Positions 43,160 to 54,416 of a DNA stretch of 64,000 nt are shown here, in pieces; positions within the stretch are counted from its first letter, which is position 1; each line of letters opens with the position of its first letter. This stretch comes from Streptomyces xylophagus (lineage in GTDB: Bacteria > Actinomycetota > Actinomycetes > Streptomycetales > Streptomycetaceae). The position numbers were made by a program, and so were the translations under genes. The notes beneath the pieces were generated by a model. It was not told where the DNA came from. It did not search any database and saw only the letters and a program-made list of their open reading frames with translations. The stretch spans positions 1 through 64,000 of the forward strand of contig NZ_JNWO01000023.1 of assembly GCF_000716435.1 (NCBI RefSeq). The letters run 5' to 3'.

Positions 43160-43188
43160 GGGACCGCTGCCCCCGAGGCAACGGTCCC
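43160..43188. terminator. Terminator hairpin after the NlpC/P60 gene
   Basis: GGGACCG-C-TGCC pairs with GGCA-A-CGGTCCC around a short loop, 26 bp beyond the stop of the minus-strand NlpC/P60 gene. Confidence 0.6.
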
Positions 43189-43213
43189 ATGCTCACGGCG
43201 TCGTGCGCTGGTG

Positions 43214-44023
43214 TCAGAGCACCCGCACCGCGCCGGTCGGCGGGTCGTACGACAGCGGCCGCTCCACGATTCCGGTGGAGGGGTTCTGCGCGCCGACGAA
43301 CATGCCGCCGCCCACGTACACCGCCACGTGGTAGGCGCTGCCCGCGCTTCCCCAGTAAAGGATGTCGCCGGGCTGCAGGTTGCTCAGGGACACCTGAGTA
43401 CCGGCGGTCGACTGGTCCTGGGAGACGCGCGGCAGGCTGATGCCGACCTGCTTGAAGGCGGCACCGACGAGACCCGAGCAGTCGTAGGCGCTGGGGCCGG
43501 TGGCGCCCAGGACGTAGGACTTGCCGATCTGCGCCTTCACGAAGGCCACGACGGCCGCGGCCGAACCGGTCGCCGTCGACGAGCTGGTGCTCGTGGAGGC
43601 GCTCGTGGTCGCCGTGGAGGCCAGGGTGGTCCTCTCGGTGCTGCGCGACGCGGCGCGGGCCGCAGCGTCCTTACGAGCGGCTTCCTGGGCCTTCTTCTTG
43701 GCCTCCGCCTTCTTCTTGGCGTCCGCGAGGTCCGCCTTGGCCTGCTTCGCGGCGTTTGCGGCTGCCGTGTCGCGCTCGGCCTGCAGCTGGTAGTTCGCCG
43801 CGGCCTGCTGCGTGGCCTCGGCGGACTGGGCGACCTGCGTGGACAGGTCGGCGGTCAGGGTGGGCAGTTGCAGGGTCTGCGTCGTCTCGGCAGCGTTGGC
43901 CGAGGCTGCACCAGCCGCCGCCATGCTGAGAACGCCACCGGCAACTCCGGCACGCACGGCGATGTTCGTCGTCGCGCTGCGGCGGGGTTTCCGGTGGCTG
44001 CGTATGTGAGCGGTGTGGGACAT
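43214..44023 (-). CDS. Secreted NlpC/P60 (C40) peptidoglycan endopeptidase
   Basis: The protein has 269 residues. The signal peptide is at 1-45 (SHRKPRRS, hydrophobic core, ANA|A). A helical coiled-coil segment (60-125, Ala/Lys/Glu-rich) and a Ser/Thr linker follow, then a C-terminal NlpC/P60 domain (153-269) with Cys182 in AYDCSGLVG and His232 in AYHVAVYVGGG. It cleaves D-glutamyl-diaminopimelate links of cell-wall peptides. I start it at MSHTAHIRSHRK as in family members, although the best purine-rich site (GGAGGAG) lies about 20 bases upstream, so the start could be the ATG at 44053. Confidence 0.9.
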   Translation of the reverse strand: MSHTAHIRSHRKPRRSATTNIAVRAGVAGGVLSMAAAGAASANAAETTQTLQLPTLTADLSTQVAQSAEATQQAAANYQLQAERDTAAANAAKQAKADLADAKKKAEAKKKAQEAARKDAAARAASRSTERTTLASTATTSASTSTSSSTATGSAAAVVAFVKAQIGKSYVLGATGPSAYDCSGLVGAAFKQVGISLPRVSQDQSTAGTQVSLSNLQPGDILYWGSAGSAYHVAVYVGGGMFVGAQNPSTGIVERPLSYDPPTGAVRVL

Positions 44024-44768
44024 GAGACCAACCGGTATCAGGGGCTCCTCCATACCTTCAAGAAACGTGTGCTGCGCCACAATTGTTCAACGGGCCCCAT
44101 CAACCCCGGGTGTGTCGTTCCTTATTGACGCCGTAACGGACATTGCGGACCTGGGTGATCCAGCCCGTGATCACGGCCTTTCGTCGGTACGCCCGAATTG
44201 CCCGGCGCCTACCACCTGTTGGGACAGGTGGCCAAGCCCGGTTCTCATGCGCCTCTCATGAGTGTGGTGCAGGTCACGGAACGGTTACCGGAATGCTCGC
44301 GTCTCGCGTGGGTACCGCCGACGGGTGACTTCGTGAACGCGTGCACGCGTCCACACCGTGCCGCGCGCTTCCCTCTGATGTGTGAACGGGCTTCCACTAT
44401 CAAGCTGTCGCGTCCAACTCCAATTTGCATGCAAGGGAAGCCTCTTGATATTGAGACGCCGCCCTCCGTCTGCGGTGACGAGCGGAAATGTCACCTCCGG
44501 TGATCGCTCGGGCGCTTCACGTGCGAAGATCGCCACCCCTCTGGCGTGGTGATCCTTCGTCGGGTGGTGGAGATCACAAGGCTTGTGCAATACCCCGTGT
44601 CGCAGATCACAGAGCGGCGGGCATAAGATGCGGAGCGGTTGGGCTTGTGACCTGCTTCACATGTTCGCGATCTTCGCCGGGACGGGCGGGAGTTGCGGAG
44701 TGTGTGAGGTGGGTGTGAGTCCGACGCCATCGCCAGCAGTCAGTGCCGACTGAGAGGAGCGAGGAGCG
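44024..44768. other. 745-bp divergent intergenic region upstream of nuoA
   Basis: This is the longest gene-free stretch besides 1-780. It contains a perfect 8-bp hairpin CCACCTGT-TGGG-ACAGGTGG (44211-44230), the palindrome TTGCATGCAA near 44425, and the Rex-type operator at 44646. The open frames here have poor codon bias and no ribosome sites. A long leader or small RNA for the NlpC/P60 gene is possible. I looked for a ydaO-type c-di-AMP leader and could not support one. Confidence 0.6.
44646..44661. promoter_or_regulatory. Rex operator (ROP) upstream of the nuo operon
   Basis: TGTGACCTGCTTCACA differs at one position from the Streptomyces Rex consensus TGTGAACNNNTTCACA. It lies 108 bp before the nuoA start. 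Rex is an NADH/NAD+ sensor that represses respiratory genes, and nuo is a known type of Rex target. The sequence also fits a Crp-like TGTGA-N6-TCACA site. Confidence 0.75.
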
Positions 44769-45128
44769 GTGAACGCGTATGCGCCCATCCTCGTACTGGG
44801 AGCCCTCGGGGCAGGCTTTGCGATCTTCTCCGTGGTCATGGCCACGCTGATCGGTCCGAAGCGGTCCAACCGGGCCAAGCTCGAAGCGTACGAGTGCGGC
44901 ATCGAGCCGACCCCCACGCCGGCCGGCGGCGGGCGCTTCCCCATCAAGTACTACCTGACGGCGATGCTCTTCATCGTCTTCGACATCGAGATCGTCTTCC
45001 TCTACCCCTGGGCCGTCACCTTCGACGCCCTGGGTGTTTTCGGGCTCGTGGAGATGCTGCTCTTCGTGCTCACCGTCTTCGTCGCGTACGCGTACGTATG
45101 GCGGCGCGGCGGCCTGGAATGGGACTGA
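44769..45128 (+). CDS. nuoA: NADH-quinone oxidoreductase subunit A
   Basis: This 119-residue protein has three membrane helices and the conserved loop [11 protein letters not shown]. The acidic second helix [13 protein letters not shown] lies at the quinone entrance of complex I. The GTG start has AGAGGAGCGAGGAG upstream. It is the first gene of the 14-gene operon, 14 bp before nuoB, and is preceded by the Rex-type operator. Confidence 0.95.
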   Translation: MNAYAPILVLGALGAGFAIFSVVMATLIGPKRSNRAKLEAYECGIEPTPTPAGGGRFPIKYYLTAMLFIVFDIEIVFLYPWAVTFDALGVFGLVEMLLFVLTVFVAYAYVWRRGGLEWD

Positions 45129-45142
45129 GGGGCCTTTAACTC

Positions 45143-45697
45143 ATGGGACTCGAAGAAAAGCTGCCGAGCGGCTTCCTGCTGACCACCGTCGAGCAGGCCG
45201 CGGGGTGGGTGCGCAAGGCGTCCGTCTTCCCGGCCACGTTCGGACTCGCCTGCTGCGCCATCGAGATGATGACGACCGGCGCCGGACGGTACGACCTGGC
45301 GCGCTTCGGCATGGAGGTCTTCCGCGGATCACCCCGCCAGGCGGACCTGATGATCGTCGCGGGCCGGGTCAGCCAGAAGATGGCGCCGGTCCTGAGGCAG
45401 GTCTACGACCAGATGCCGAACCCCAAGTGGGTCATCTCCATGGGCGTCTGCGCCTCGTCGGGCGGCATGTTCAACAACTACGCGATCGTGCAGGGCGTCG
45501 ACCACATCGTCCCGGTCGACATCTATCTCCCGGGCTGCCCGCCACGGCCCGAGATGCTGATGGACGCGATCCTCAAGCTCCACCACAAGATCCAGACCTC
45601 CAAGCTCGGTGTGAACGCCGAGGAGGCTGCCCGCGAGGCGGAGGAGGCGGCGCTCAAGGCACTGCCCACCATCGAGATGAAGGGCCTGCTGCGGTGA
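45143..45697 (+). CDS. nuoB: NADH-quinone oxidoreductase subunit B
   Basis: This 184-residue subunit carries cluster N2, the terminal [4Fe-4S] centre that reduces menaquinone. The four ligands are present: the tandem Cys37-Cys38 in LACCAIEMM, Cys103 in MGVCASSGG and Cys132 in PGCPPRPE. The C-terminal tail ([16 protein letters not shown]) is helical. Its TGA overlaps the nuoC GTG. Confidence 0.96.
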   Translation: MGLEEKLPSGFLLTTVEQAAGWVRKASVFPATFGLACCAIEMMTTGAGRYDLARFGMEVFRGSPRQADLMIVAGRVSQKMAPVLRQVYDQMPNPKWVISMGVCASSGGMFNNYAIVQGVDHIVPVDIYLPGCPPRPEMLMDAILKLHHKIQTSKLGVNAEEAAREAEEAALKALPTIEMKGLLR

Positions 45698-46434
45698 GTG
45701 ACGCGAACGGCACCAACGGAGCCGACCCGGAGCAGGATCCGGGCGCCTCCAACCTCCCCGGCCAGCGCGGCGAGGGCGAGGAGATCCGCGTCCAGCGCGG
45801 CATGTTCGGCGCCAACAACGGTGGCGACACGTCCGGTTACGGCGGCCTGGTCCGCTCGGTCCGCCTGCCGGGAGCGACGAACCGGCCCTACGGCGGCTGG
45901 TTCGACGAGGTCGCCGACGAGCTGGAGGGCGCCCTGGAGGAACAGGGTCTGCTGCCCGACAACGCGATCGAAAAAACGATCGTCGACCGCGGTGAACTCA
46001 CCTTCCACATCGAACGCGAGCACCTGCTCCGCGTCGCCCGCACCCTGCGCGACGACCCGGCCCTGCGCTTCGAACTCTGCACCGGCGTCAGCGCGGTGCA
46101 CTACCTGCACGACAAGGGCCGCGAGCTGCACGCCGTCTACCACCTGCGCTCGATCACCCACAACCGGCTGATCCGCCTCGAAGTCAGCGCCCCGGACAGC
46201 GATCCGCACATCCCGTCACTGGTCCCGGTCTATCCGACCAACGACTGGCACGAGCGCGAGACCTACGACTTCTTCGGCATCGTCTTCGACGGTCACCCGG
46301 CCCTGACGCGGATCATGATGCCGGACGACTGGCAGGGCCACCCGCAGCGCAAGGACTACCCCCTCGGCGGCATCGCCGTCGAGTACAAGGGCGCCCAGAT
46401 CCCGGCTCCGGACCAGCGGAGGTCGTACTCGTGA
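45694..46434 (+). CDS. nuoC: NADH-quinone oxidoreductase subunit C
   Basis: This 246-residue 30-kDa-type subunit has the family signature [20 protein letters not shown] and [18 protein letters not shown]. The first about 70 residues are an acidic, disordered extension before the conserved core. Start and stop overlap nuoB and nuoD by four bases each. nuoC and nuoD are separate here, not fused as in E. coli. Confidence 0.95.
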   Translation: MSDANGTNGADPEQDPGASNLPGQRGEGEEIRVQRGMFGANNGGDTSGYGGLVRSVRLPGATNRPYGGWFDEVADELEGALEEQGLLPDNAIEKTIVDRGELTFHIEREHLLRVARTLRDDPALRFELCTGVSAVHYLHDKGRELHAVYHLRSITHNRLIRLEVSAPDSDPHIPSLVPVYPTNDWHERETYDFFGIVFDGHPALTRIMMPDDWQGHPQRKDYPLGGIAVEYKGAQIPAPDQRRSYS

Positions 46435-47753
46435 GCACTTCCCAGGCATCCCCTCGCGAGACCACAGAGGGCACCGTATATACGGTCACCGGTGGCGACT
46501 GGGACGAGGTCGTCCAGTCCGCGGCCAAGGCCGACGACGAGCGCATCATCGTCAACATGGGGCCCCAGCACCCCTCCACGCACGGTGTGCTCCGCCTCAT
46601 CCTGGAGATCGACGGCGAGACGGTCACCGAAGCCCGCTGCGGCATCGGCTACCTCCACACCGGTATCGAGAAGAACCTCGAATACCGCACGTGGACGCAG
46701 GGCACCACGTTCGTGACGCGCATGGACTACCTGACGTCCTTCTTCAACGAGACGGCCTACTGTCTCGCCGTCGAGAAACTCCTCGGCGTCGAGGACCAGA
46801 TCACCGAGCGGGCGAAGATCATCCGGGTGCTCCTGATGGAGCTGAACCGGATGTCCTCCCACCTGGTGTGCATCGCCACCGGCGGTATGGAACTCGGCGC
46901 CACCACGATCATGATCTACGGATTCCGTGATCGTGAAATGATTCTCGACATCTACGAGCTCATCACGGGCCTGCGGATGAACCACGCGTACATCCGCCCC
47001 GGCGGACTCGCCCAGGATCTGCCGCCCGGCGCGGTGGACCAGATCCGCGAGTTCGTGAAGAAGATGAAGAAGAACCTCCCGGAGTACGACAAGCTCGCCA
47101 CCGGGAACCCCATCTTCAAGGCCCGTATGCAGGACGTCGGTTACCTCGACCTGGCCGGCTGCATGGCCCTCGGCGCCACCGGCCCGATCCTGCGCTCCAC
47201 CGGCCTCCCGCACGACCTGCGCAAGTCGCAGCCGTACTGCGACTACGAGACGTACGACTTCGACATCCCGACCGCCGACACCTGCGACTCCTACGGCCGC
47301 TTCCTCATCCGCCTGGAGGAGATGCGCCAGTCGCTGAGGATCGTCGAGCAGTGCCTGGACCGGCTGCAGCCCGGCCCGGTCATGGTCGCCGACAAGAAGA
47401 TCGCCTGGCCCGCCCAACTCGCCCTCGGGCCGGACGGGTTGGGCAACTCGCTCGACCACATCAAGCAGATCATGGGCACCTCCATGGAGGCCCTGATCCA
47501 CCACTTCAAGCTGGTGACCGAAGGCTTCCGCGTCCCGCCGGGACAGGCGTACGCGGCGGTCGAGTCGCCCAAGGGCGAACTCGGGGTGCACGCCGTGTCC
47601 GACGGAGGCACCCGCCCCTACCGGGTCCACTTCAGGGACCCGTCCTTCACCAACCTTCAGGCCATGGCGGCGATGTGCGAGGGCGGCCAGGTCGCCGACG
47701 TCATCGTCGCCGTCGCGTCCATCGACCCCGTGATGGGAGGCGTCGACCGGTGA
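46431..47753 (+). CDS. nuoD: NADH-quinone oxidoreductase subunit D
   Basis: This 440-residue 49-kDa-type subunit forms the quinone pocket with NuoB. It has [20 protein letters not shown] (around residues 39-58), whose His lies at the quinone head group, and the C-terminal [20 protein letters not shown]. It starts with GTG inside the nuoC stop and ends in a GTGA overlap with nuoE. Confidence 0.96.
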   Translation: MSTSQASPRETTEGTVYTVTGGDWDEVVQSAAKADDERIIVNMGPQHPSTHGVLRLILEIDGETVTEARCGIGYLHTGIEKNLEYRTWTQGTTFVTRMDYLTSFFNETAYCLAVEKLLGVEDQITERAKIIRVLLMELNRMSSHLVCIATGGMELGATTIMIYGFRDREMILDIYELITGLRMNHAYIRPGGLAQDLPPGAVDQIREFVKKMKKNLPEYDKLATGNPIFKARMQDVGYLDLAGCMALGATGPILRSTGLPHDLRKSQPYCDYETYDFDIPTADTCDSYGRFLIRLEEMRQSLRIVEQCLDRLQPGPVMVADKKIAWPAQLALGPDGLGNSLDHIKQIMGTSMEALIHHFKLVTEGFRVPPGQAYAAVESPKGELGVHAVSDGGTRPYRVHFRDPSFTNLQAMAAMCEGGQVADVIVAVASIDPVMGGVDR

Positions 47754-48598
47754 CCACCAGTTCTTCGGAGCAGGGCGTCAGTCTGGGCATGCCCCAACTG
47801 CCCGCGCCCGCCTACCCGGACGACGTCCGGGCCCGGCTGGAGGCCGACGGGCGGGAGATCATCGCCCGCTACCCGGACTCCCGCTCGGCCCTCCTGCCGT
47901 TGCTGCATCTCGTGCAGGCGGAGGAGGGTCATGTCACGCGCACAGGACAGCAGTTCTGCGCGACCCTGCTGGGCCTGACGACGGCCGAGGTCGCCGCCGT
48001 GGCGACCTTCTACTCCATGTACCGGCGCCGCCCGAGCGGCGACTACCAGGTCGGCGTCTGCACCAACACGCTGTGCGCGGTGATGGGCGGCGACGCCATC
48101 TTCGAGTCCCTCCAGGAGCACCTGGGCATCGGCAACGGTGAGACCACCGGCGACGGCAAGGTCACCCTGGAGCACATCGAGTGCAACGCGGCCTGCGACT
48201 TCGCGCCGGTGGTGATGGTCAACTGGGAGTTCTTCGACAACCAGACCCCCGCCAGCGCCCGGCGCCTCGTCGACGACCTGCGCTCGGGCGCACCCGTGGA
48301 GCCCACGCGCGGGGCGCCGATGTGCACCTTCAAGGAGACCGCGCGGATCCTCGCCGGCTTCCCCGACGAGCGGCCCGGGGCCGTCGAGGCGAGCGGCGGT
48401 GCGGGACCCGCGTCGCTGGTGGGCCTCCGCCTGGCCAGGGGAGAGACCGCACCCGCGCGCGTGGTCCATCCGCGCGGCTCCACAGCGCCGCAGGATCAGT
48501 CGCCGGCCGAGCACCTCAGTTCGCACGATGCGCCGCAGGACACGTCGGCCTCCGACCCCGCCCACCCGGCGGGGCCTGTCGCCGAGGAGGGGGAGTGA
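47750..48598 (+). CDS. nuoE: NADH-quinone oxidoreductase subunit E
   Basis: This 282-residue 24-kDa-type subunit carries the [2Fe-2S] cluster N1a with Cys104, Cys109, Cys145 and Cys149 (CTNTLC and CNAACD). The core ends near residue 200. About 80 further residues rich in Pro, Ala, Ser and Asp form a disordered tail absent from E. coli NuoE. It overlaps nuoD and nuoF by short stop/start overlaps. Confidence 0.95.
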   Translation: MTTSSSEQGVSLGMPQLPAPAYPDDVRARLEADGREIIARYPDSRSALLPLLHLVQAEEGHVTRTGQQFCATLLGLTTAEVAAVATFYSMYRRRPSGDYQVGVCTNTLCAVMGGDAIFESLQEHLGIGNGETTGDGKVTLEHIECNAACDFAPVVMVNWEFFDNQTPASARRLVDDLRSGAPVEPTRGAPMCTFKETARILAGFPDERPGAVEASGGAGPASLVGLRLARGETAPARVVHPRGSTAPQDQSPAEHLSSHDAPQDTSASDPAHPAGPVAEEGE

Positions 48599-49944
48599 TG
48601 ACCTTGGCACCCGAACTGAAAGACCACAGCCCCGAGAAGCTGCTCGCACCCGTGCTGTCGGCCTTCTGGGACGAGGACGAGTCCTGGACTCTGGACACGT
48701 ACCGAAGGCACGAGGGATACGAGGGGCTCCGCAAGGCGCTCGCCATGTCGCCGGACGACCTCATCGCGTATGTGAAGGACTCCGGTCTGCGCGGTCGCGG
48801 TGGCGCCGGCTTTCCCACCGGAATGAAATGGCAATTCATTCCCCAAGGGGATGGAAAACCGCACTATCTAGTTGTCAACGCCGACGAGTCGGAGCCTGGG
48901 ACCTGTAAGGACATCCCGCTCCTCTTCGCGAACCCGCACAGCCTCATCGAGGGCATTGTCATCGCGTGTTATGCCATCAGGTCTTCGCATGCCTTCATCT
49001 ATCTGCGTGGTGAAGTCGTCCCCGTATTGCGGCGGTTGCACGAGGCCGTGCGTGAGGCCTACGCGGCGGGCTACCTCGGCGAGAACGTCCTGGGCAGTGG
49101 CCTGGACCTGCAGCTCACCGTGCACGCGGGTGCGGGCGCGTACATCTGCGGTGAGGAGACCGCACTGCTCGACTCGCTCGAAGGCCGCCGTGGTCAACCG
49201 CGGCTCCGTCCCCCTTTCCCTGCCGTCGCGGGCCTCTATGCGTGCCCGACTGTGGTGAATAACGTCGAGTCGATCGCGTCAGTTCCCGCGATTCTGCAAA
49301 AAGGCAAGGAATGGTTCAGGTCGATGGGCAGCGAGAAGTCCCCGGGCTTCACGCTCTACTCGCTCAGCGGCCATGTCACCAGTCCCGGTCAGTACGAGGC
49401 GCCGCTCGGCATCACACTCCGTCAACTGCTCGACATGAGCGGCGGGATGCGTGCCGGACATCGCCTCAAGTTCTGGACGCCGGGCGGGTCCTCCACGCCG
49501 ATGTTCACCGACGAGCACCTCGACGTCCCTCTTGATTACGAAGGAGTGGGTGCCGCGGGTTCCATGCTCGGCACAAAAGCTCTGCAGTGTTTCGACGAGA
49601 CGACCTGCGTCGTGCGTGCCGTCACCCGCTGGACCGAGTTCTACGCCCACGAGTCCTGCGGCAAGTGCACACCGTGCCGCGAAGGGACGTACTGGCTCGT
49701 GCAGTTGCTGCGCGACATCGAGGCCGGCAAGGGCGCGATGTCCGACCTCGACAAGCTGAACGACATCGCCGACAACATCAACGGCAAGTCCTTCTGCGCC
49801 CTCGGCGACGGCGCCGCCTCGCCGATCTTCTCCTCGCTCAAGTACTTCCGCGAGGAGTACGAGCAGCACATCACGGGCCGGGGCTGCCCCTTCGACCCGG
49901 CCAAGTCCACGGCCTGGGCCGACCGCACGGAGGTGAACGCATGA
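48598..49944 (+). CDS. nuoF: NADH-quinone oxidoreductase subunit F (NADH- and FMN-binding)
   Basis: This 448-residue subunit oxidises NADH. The NADH/FMN motifs [16 protein letters not shown] and [19 protein letters not shown] are present, and cluster N3 is bound by [12 protein letters not shown] plus a later Cys. The ATG overlaps the nuoE stop as TGATG. Codon use between about 48830 and 49560 contains visibly more A/T-ending codons than the rest of the operon. Confidence 0.96.
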   Translation: MTLAPELKDHSPEKLLAPVLSAFWDEDESWTLDTYRRHEGYEGLRKALAMSPDDLIAYVKDSGLRGRGGAGFPTGMKWQFIPQGDGKPHYLVVNADESEPGTCKDIPLLFANPHSLIEGIVIACYAIRSSHAFIYLRGEVVPVLRRLHEAVREAYAAGYLGENVLGSGLDLQLTVHAGAGAYICGEETALLDSLEGRRGQPRLRPPFPAVAGLYACPTVVNNVESIASVPAILQKGKEWFRSMGSEKSPGFTLYSLSGHVTSPGQYEAPLGITLRQLLDMSGGMRAGHRLKFWTPGGSSTPMFTDEHLDVPLDYEGVGAAGSMLGTKALQCFDETTCVVRAVTRWTEFYAHESCGKCTPCREGTYWLVQLLRDIEAGKGAMSDLDKLNDIADNINGKSFCALGDGAASPIFSSLKYFREEYEQHITGRGCPFDPAKSTAWADRTEVNA

Positions 49945-52445
49945 CGGTGACCACGAGCGCTCCCTCGGGTGGGGGAGAGGCGGCGGTCCCGCCGGAGGAT
50001 CTCGTCTCGCTGACCATCGACGGCGCCGAGATCAGTGTGCCCAAGGGCACTCTGGTCATCCGCGCCGCCGAGCAACTCGGCATCGAGATCCCCCGGTTCT
50101 GCGACCACCCTCTCCTCGACCCGGTCGGCGCCTGCCGTCAGTGCATCGTCGAGGTCGAGGGTCAGCGCAAACCGATGGCGTCCTGCACGATCACGTGCAC
50201 GGACGGCATGGTCGTCAAGACCCAACTCAGCTCGCCCGTGGCCGAGAAGGCCCAGCACGGTGTGATGGAACTGCTCCTCATCAACCACCCGCTGGACTGC
50301 CCGGTCTGCGACAAGGGCGGCGAGTGCCCCCTGCAGAACCAGGCGATGTCCCACGGCAACGCCGAGTCCCGCTTCGAAGGCAAGAAGCGGACCTACGAGA
50401 AGCCCGTCCCGATCTCCACCCAGGTGCTGCTCGACCGCGAGCGGTGCGTGCTGTGCGCCCGCTGCACCCGCTTCTCCAACCAGATCGCGGGCGACCCGAT
50501 GATCGAGCTGCTGGAGCGGGGCTCGCTGCAACAGGTCGGCACCGGTGAGGGCGACCCCTTCGAGTCGTACTTCTCCGGGAACACCATCCAGATCTGCCCG
50601 GTGGGCGCGCTCACCTCGGCGGCGTACCGATTCCGCTCCCGCCCCTTCGACCTGGTCTCCACGCCCTCCGTGTGCGAACACTGCTCCGGCGGCTGCGCGA
50701 CCCGCACCGATCACCGGCGCGGCAAGGTCATGCGGCGCCTGGCGGCCGTGGACCCCGAGGTCAACGAGGAGTGGATCTGCGACAAGGGGCGCTTCGCCTT
50801 CCGGTACGCGCAGCAGCGCGACCGGCTGGAGACGCCGCTGATCCGCAACCCCGAGGGCGAACTCGTCCCGGCCTCCTGGCCGGAGGCGCTGCAGATCGCC
50901 GCGCAGGGACTGCTCGCCTCGCGCGGCCGGACCGGTGTCCTGACCGGCGGCCGCCTCACCATCGAGGACGCCTACGCGTACAGCAAGTTCGCGCGCGTGG
51001 CGCTCGACACGAACGACATCGACTTCCGCGCGCGCGTGCACAGCAGCGAGGAGGCCGACTTCCTGGCCGCCCGGGTGGCCGGCCGCGGCCGGGACCTCGA
51101 CGGCAAGGGCGTCACGTACACCTCCCTGGAGAAGGCGCCCGCCGTTCTGCTGGTCGGGTTCGAGTCCGAGGAGGAGGCGCCCGGCGTCTTCCTGCGGCTG
51201 CGCAAGGCCTCGCGCACGCACGGGCAGCGGGTGTTCTCGCTCGCCACGCACGCCACACGCGGACTGGAGAAAGCGGGCGGCGTCCTGCTGCCGGCCGCTC
51301 CCGGCACCGAGACCGAGTGGCTGGACGCGCTCGCCAGCGGGGTCGGCCTGGAGGACGACGGAGCGCGTGCCTCCGAGGCGCTGCGCACCGAGGGCGCGGT
51401 GATCGTCGTCGGCGAGCGGCTGGCCGCCGTCGCCGGGGGCCTCACGGCCGCCGTACGGGCCGCGTCCGCGACCGGTGCCGAACTGGTGTGGATTCCGCGC
51501 CGGGCCGGGGAGCGCGGGGCGATCGAGGCGGGTGCGCTGCCGTCGCTGCTGCCGGGCGGGCGTCCGGCCACCGATCCCCGCGCGCGTGAGGAGGTCGCCG
51601 TCGCCTGGGGCGTCGCCGAACTCCCGCACCGCTACGGCCGCGACGCCGGCCAGATCGTCGAGGCTGCCGCCGGCGGTGAACTGCGGGCGCTGCTCGTCGC
51701 CGGTGTGGAGGCGGGTGACCTGCCCGATCCGGCACGCACGCGTGCGGCACTCGACGAAGTGGGCTTCCTGGTGTCGCTCGAACTGCGGCCCAGCGAGATC
51801 ACCGAGCACGCCGATGTCGTCCTGCCGGTCGCGGCGGTCCCGGAGAAGGCGGGCGCCTTCCTCAACTGGGAAGGCAGGGTCCGCTTCTTCGACGCCGCGC
51901 TCAAGCCCGACCAGATGACCAGGCACCTCGCCCCGACCGACGCGCGTGTCCTGCAGATGCTGGCCGACGCCATGGACGTACACCTGGGTCTGCCCGATCT
52001 GCGCACCACGCGCGCGGAGTTGGACCGGCTCGGTGCCTGGGACGGGCCGCGGGCCACCGAACCGCTGGAGACCGCGGGCGTGCTGCCCCGGCCGGCCGCC
52101 GGGGAGGCCGTGCTCGCCGGGCACCGGCTGCTGCTCGACCAGGGTGTGCTCCAGGAGGGCGACGAAGCGCTCGCCGGTACCCGGCACGCTGCCCACGCGC
52201 GCGTGTCGGCCGCCACGGCCGCCGAGGCGGGCGTGAAGAACGGCGACACCCTCGCCGTGACCGGCAGCTCCGGAACCGTCGAACTCCCGCTGCGGATCAC
52301 CGAGATGCCCGACCGGGTGGTCTGGCTCCCGCTGAACTCCACCGGCGGGGGCGTCGCCTCCGACACCGGGGCGCTGCCCGGCGCACTCGTCCGCATCGGC
52401 CCGGCCACGCTCGCGGGCGATGCCCCCAAGGAGGTGGAGGCATGA
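49941..52445 (+). CDS. nuoG: NADH-quinone oxidoreductase subunit G
   Basis: This 834-residue 75-kDa-type subunit has an N-terminal ferredoxin domain ([2Fe-2S] ligands in [15 protein letters not shown]), then [13 protein letters not shown] and [12 protein letters not shown] for further clusters. [15 protein letters not shown] at about 235-250 fits the extra cluster N7 of some bacteria. The remainder is a molybdopterin-oxidoreductase-like domain without cofactor function. Its C-terminal half is less conserved and Ala-rich. Confidence 0.95.
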   Translation: MTVTTSAPSGGGEAAVPPEDLVSLTIDGAEISVPKGTLVIRAAEQLGIEIPRFCDHPLLDPVGACRQCIVEVEGQRKPMASCTITCTDGMVVKTQLSSPVAEKAQHGVMELLLINHPLDCPVCDKGGECPLQNQAMSHGNAESRFEGKKRTYEKPVPISTQVLLDRERCVLCARCTRFSNQIAGDPMIELLERGSLQQVGTGEGDPFESYFSGNTIQICPVGALTSAAYRFRSRPFDLVSTPSVCEHCSGGCATRTDHRRGKVMRRLAAVDPEVNEEWICDKGRFAFRYAQQRDRLETPLIRNPEGELVPASWPEALQIAAQGLLASRGRTGVLTGGRLTIEDAYAYSKFARVALDTNDIDFRARVHSSEEADFLAARVAGRGRDLDGKGVTYTSLEKAPAVLLVGFESEEEAPGVFLRLRKASRTHGQRVFSLATHATRGLEKAGGVLLPAAPGTETEWLDALASGVGLEDDGARASEALRTEGAVIVVGERLAAVAGGLTAAVRAASATGAELVWIPRRAGERGAIEAGALPSLLPGGRPATDPRAREEVAVAWGVAELPHRYGRDAGQIVEAAAGGELRALLVAGVEAGDLPDPARTRAALDEVGFLVSLELRPSEITEHADVVLPVAAVPEKAGAFLNWEGRVRFFDAALKPDQMTRHLAPTDARVLQMLADAMDVHLGLPDLRTTRAELDRLGAWDGPRATEPLETAGVLPRPAAGEAVLAGHRLLLDQGVLQEGDEALAGTRHAAHARVSAATAAEAGVKNGDTLAVTGSSGTVELPLRITEMPDRVVWLPLNSTGGGVASDTGALPGALVRIGPATLAGDAPKEVEA

Positions 52446-53812
52446 GCCCGTACCCGTACCTCGCTGCCGAAGACCTCTCGATGTTTGGCCGCGACCCCTG
52501 GTGGCTGGTCGTCGTCAAGGCGGTGTTCTGCTTCGCGTTCCTGATGATCACCGTGCTGTTCTCGATCGTCTGGGAACGCAAGGTCGTCGCCTGGATGCAG
52601 CTGCGCATCGGCCCCAACCGGCACGGCCCCTGGGGCATGCTCCAGTCGCTCGCCGACGGCGTGAAGCTGATGCTCAAGGAAGACCTGATCGTCAAGCGCG
52701 CGGACAAGGTGATCTACATCCTCGCGCCGATCGTCGCGGCCGTCCCGGCCTTCATGGCGATCGCGGTCATCCCCTTCGGGCCCGCCGACAACGAGGTCTC
52801 GATCTTCGGCCACCGCACCACGATGCAGCTCACCGACCTGCCGATCGCGATGCTCTACATCCTCGCGGTCGCCTCGGTCGGCATCTACGGCATCGTCCTG
52901 GCGGGCTGGAGCTCCGGCTCCACCTACCCGCTCCTCGGCGGCCTGCGCTCCTGCGCCCAGATGATCTCCTACGAGATCGCCATGGGCGCCGCGTTCGCCT
53001 CGGTGTTCCTCTACTCCGGGTCGATGTCCACGTCGACGATCGTTGAACAACAGCACGACCGCTGGTACATCATCCTGCTGCCGGTCTCCTTCATCATCTA
53101 CGTCATCACGATGGTCGGCGAGACCAACCGCGCCCCCTTCGACATGCCGGAGTCCGAGGGCGACCTGGTCGGCGGCTTCAACACCGAGTACTCGTCCATC
53201 AAGTTCGCGCTGTTCATGCTCGCCGAGTACGTGAACATGGTGACGGTCTCCGCGGTGTCGACCACGCTCTTCCTGGGCGGCTGGCGGGCCCCGTGGCCGA
53301 TCAGCTCCTTCTGGGAGGGCGCGAACCACGGCTGGTGGCCGATGCTCTGGTTCGTCGTCAAGGTCCAGCTGCTGCTGTTCTTCTTCATCTGGCTGCGCGG
53401 CACCCTCCCGCGCGTGCGCTACGACCAGTTGATGAAGCTCGGCTGGAAGGTTCTCATCCCGGTCTCCGTGGTCTGGCTGATGCTCGTCGCGACCGTACGG
53501 ACCCTCAAGAACGAGAACTACGACTTCGCCGACATCGCCCTCTACATCGGCGGCGGTGTGCTCGTCCTGCTGTTGCTGTCCTTCATCGCGGACATGTTCC
53601 GCCAGAAGGCGAACGAGGACGCGCGGGCCGCCGAGGAACCCGCCGGGTTCGACGCGATGGCGGGCGGATTCCCCGTACCGCCGCTGCCGGGACAGGAGTT
53701 GCCACCGGTGCCGCGGCGCCCCTCGCGACGCGAGCGGGAGCTGATTGTCAGTGGTGGCTCGGATACTGGCAGTGACGGATCTCTGGATGGAAAGGAGGCG
53801 TCCGATGGCTGA
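52442..53812 (+). CDS. nuoH: NADH-quinone oxidoreductase subunit H
   Basis: This 456-residue membrane subunit with eight or more helices links the quinone site to the proton channels. It carries [20 protein letters not shown] and [20 protein letters not shown] with the conserved acidic loop. A hydrophilic C-terminal tail of about 75 residues follows the last helix and overlaps the nuoI start by 8 bp. Confidence 0.96.
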   Translation: MSPYPYLAAEDLSMFGRDPWWLVVVKAVFCFAFLMITVLFSIVWERKVVAWMQLRIGPNRHGPWGMLQSLADGVKLMLKEDLIVKRADKVIYILAPIVAAVPAFMAIAVIPFGPADNEVSIFGHRTTMQLTDLPIAMLYILAVASVGIYGIVLAGWSSGSTYPLLGGLRSCAQMISYEIAMGAAFASVFLYSGSMSTSTIVEQQHDRWYIILLPVSFIIYVITMVGETNRAPFDMPESEGDLVGGFNTEYSSIKFALFMLAEYVNMVTVSAVSTTLFLGGWRAPWPISSFWEGANHGWWPMLWFVVKVQLLLFFFIWLRGTLPRVRYDQLMKLGWKVLIPVSVVWLMLVATVRTLKNENYDFADIALYIGGGVLVLLLLSFIADMFRQKANEDARAAEEPAGFDAMAGGFPVPPLPGQELPPVPRRPSRRERELIVSGGSDTGSDGSLDGKEASDG

Positions 53813-54416
53813 GGAGCCCAAGGAGACCAAACCCGGTTTCCAGAACCCCGTGGCCGGCTTCGGCGTGACCTTCAAGGCCATGTTCAAGAAGCGGCTGACC
53901 GAGCAGTACCCGGAGCAGGAGAAGACCACCGCCCCCCGGTTCCACGGACGGCACCAGCTCAACCGCCATCCGGACGGCCTGGAGAAGTGCATCGGCTGCG
54001 AGCTGTGCGCCTGGGCCTGCCCCGCCGACGCCATCTATGTGGAGGGCGCCGACAACACCGACGAGGAGCGCTACTCGCCGGGCGAGCGGTACGGCCGCGT
54101 CTACCAGATCAACTACGCCCGCTGCATCCTGTGCGGCCTGTGCATCGAGGCGTGCCCCACGCGCGCGTTGACGATGACCAACGAGTTCGAGCTGGCCGAC
54201 ACCAGCCGCGCCAACCTCATCTACACCAAGGAACAGCTGCTGGCCGGCCTCGACGACACCATGGTCGACAGCCCGCACGCCATCTACCCGGGGATGGACG
54301 AGCAGGACTACTACCGGGGCCTGGTGACGGAGGCCGCACCCGGCACGGTGCCCCAAGTAGCCGTCTCCAAGGGCGAGAAGCCCAAGGAAGAGAAGGAAGA
54401 GGGGGTGGGCGCATGA
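53805..54416 (+). CDS. nuoI: NADH-quinone oxidoreductase subunit I
   Basis: This 203-residue ferredoxin-like subunit has two [4Fe-4S] clusters (N6a/N6b): Cys62, 65, 68 and 72 ([11 protein letters not shown]) and Cys107, 110, 113 and 117 ([11 protein letters not shown]). I chose the ATG at 53805, which has a perfect AAAGGAGG. The C-terminus is Lys/Glu-rich ([11 protein letters not shown]). Confidence 0.96.
   Translation: MAEEPKETKPGFQNPVAGFGVTFKAMFKKRLTEQYPEQEKTTAPRFHGRHQLNRHPDGLEKCIGCELCAWACPADAIYVEGADNTDEERYSPGERYGRVYQINYARCILCGLCIEACPTRALTMTNEFELADTSRANLIYTKEQLLAGLDDTMVDSPHAIYPGMDEQDYYRGLVTEAAPGTVPQVAVSKGEKPKEEKEEGVGA

Noticed and set aside
44024..44300. Possible c-di-AMP (ydaO) riboswitch before the NlpC/P60 gene
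   Set aside because: Such leaders are known for this gene class, but the conserved GGGTGAATC-type core was not found on the minus strand. Only unrelated hairpins are visible.
44285..44590. 101-codon minus-strand frame upstream of the nuo operon
   Set aside because: Composition and codon bias are not Streptomyces-like, there is no ribosome site, and no family is recognisable.
44646..44661. Crp site instead of Rex
   Set aside because: The sequence also fits TGTGA-N6-TCACA, but the Rex consensus has more matching defined positions and nuo is an expected Rex target. Crp remains possible.
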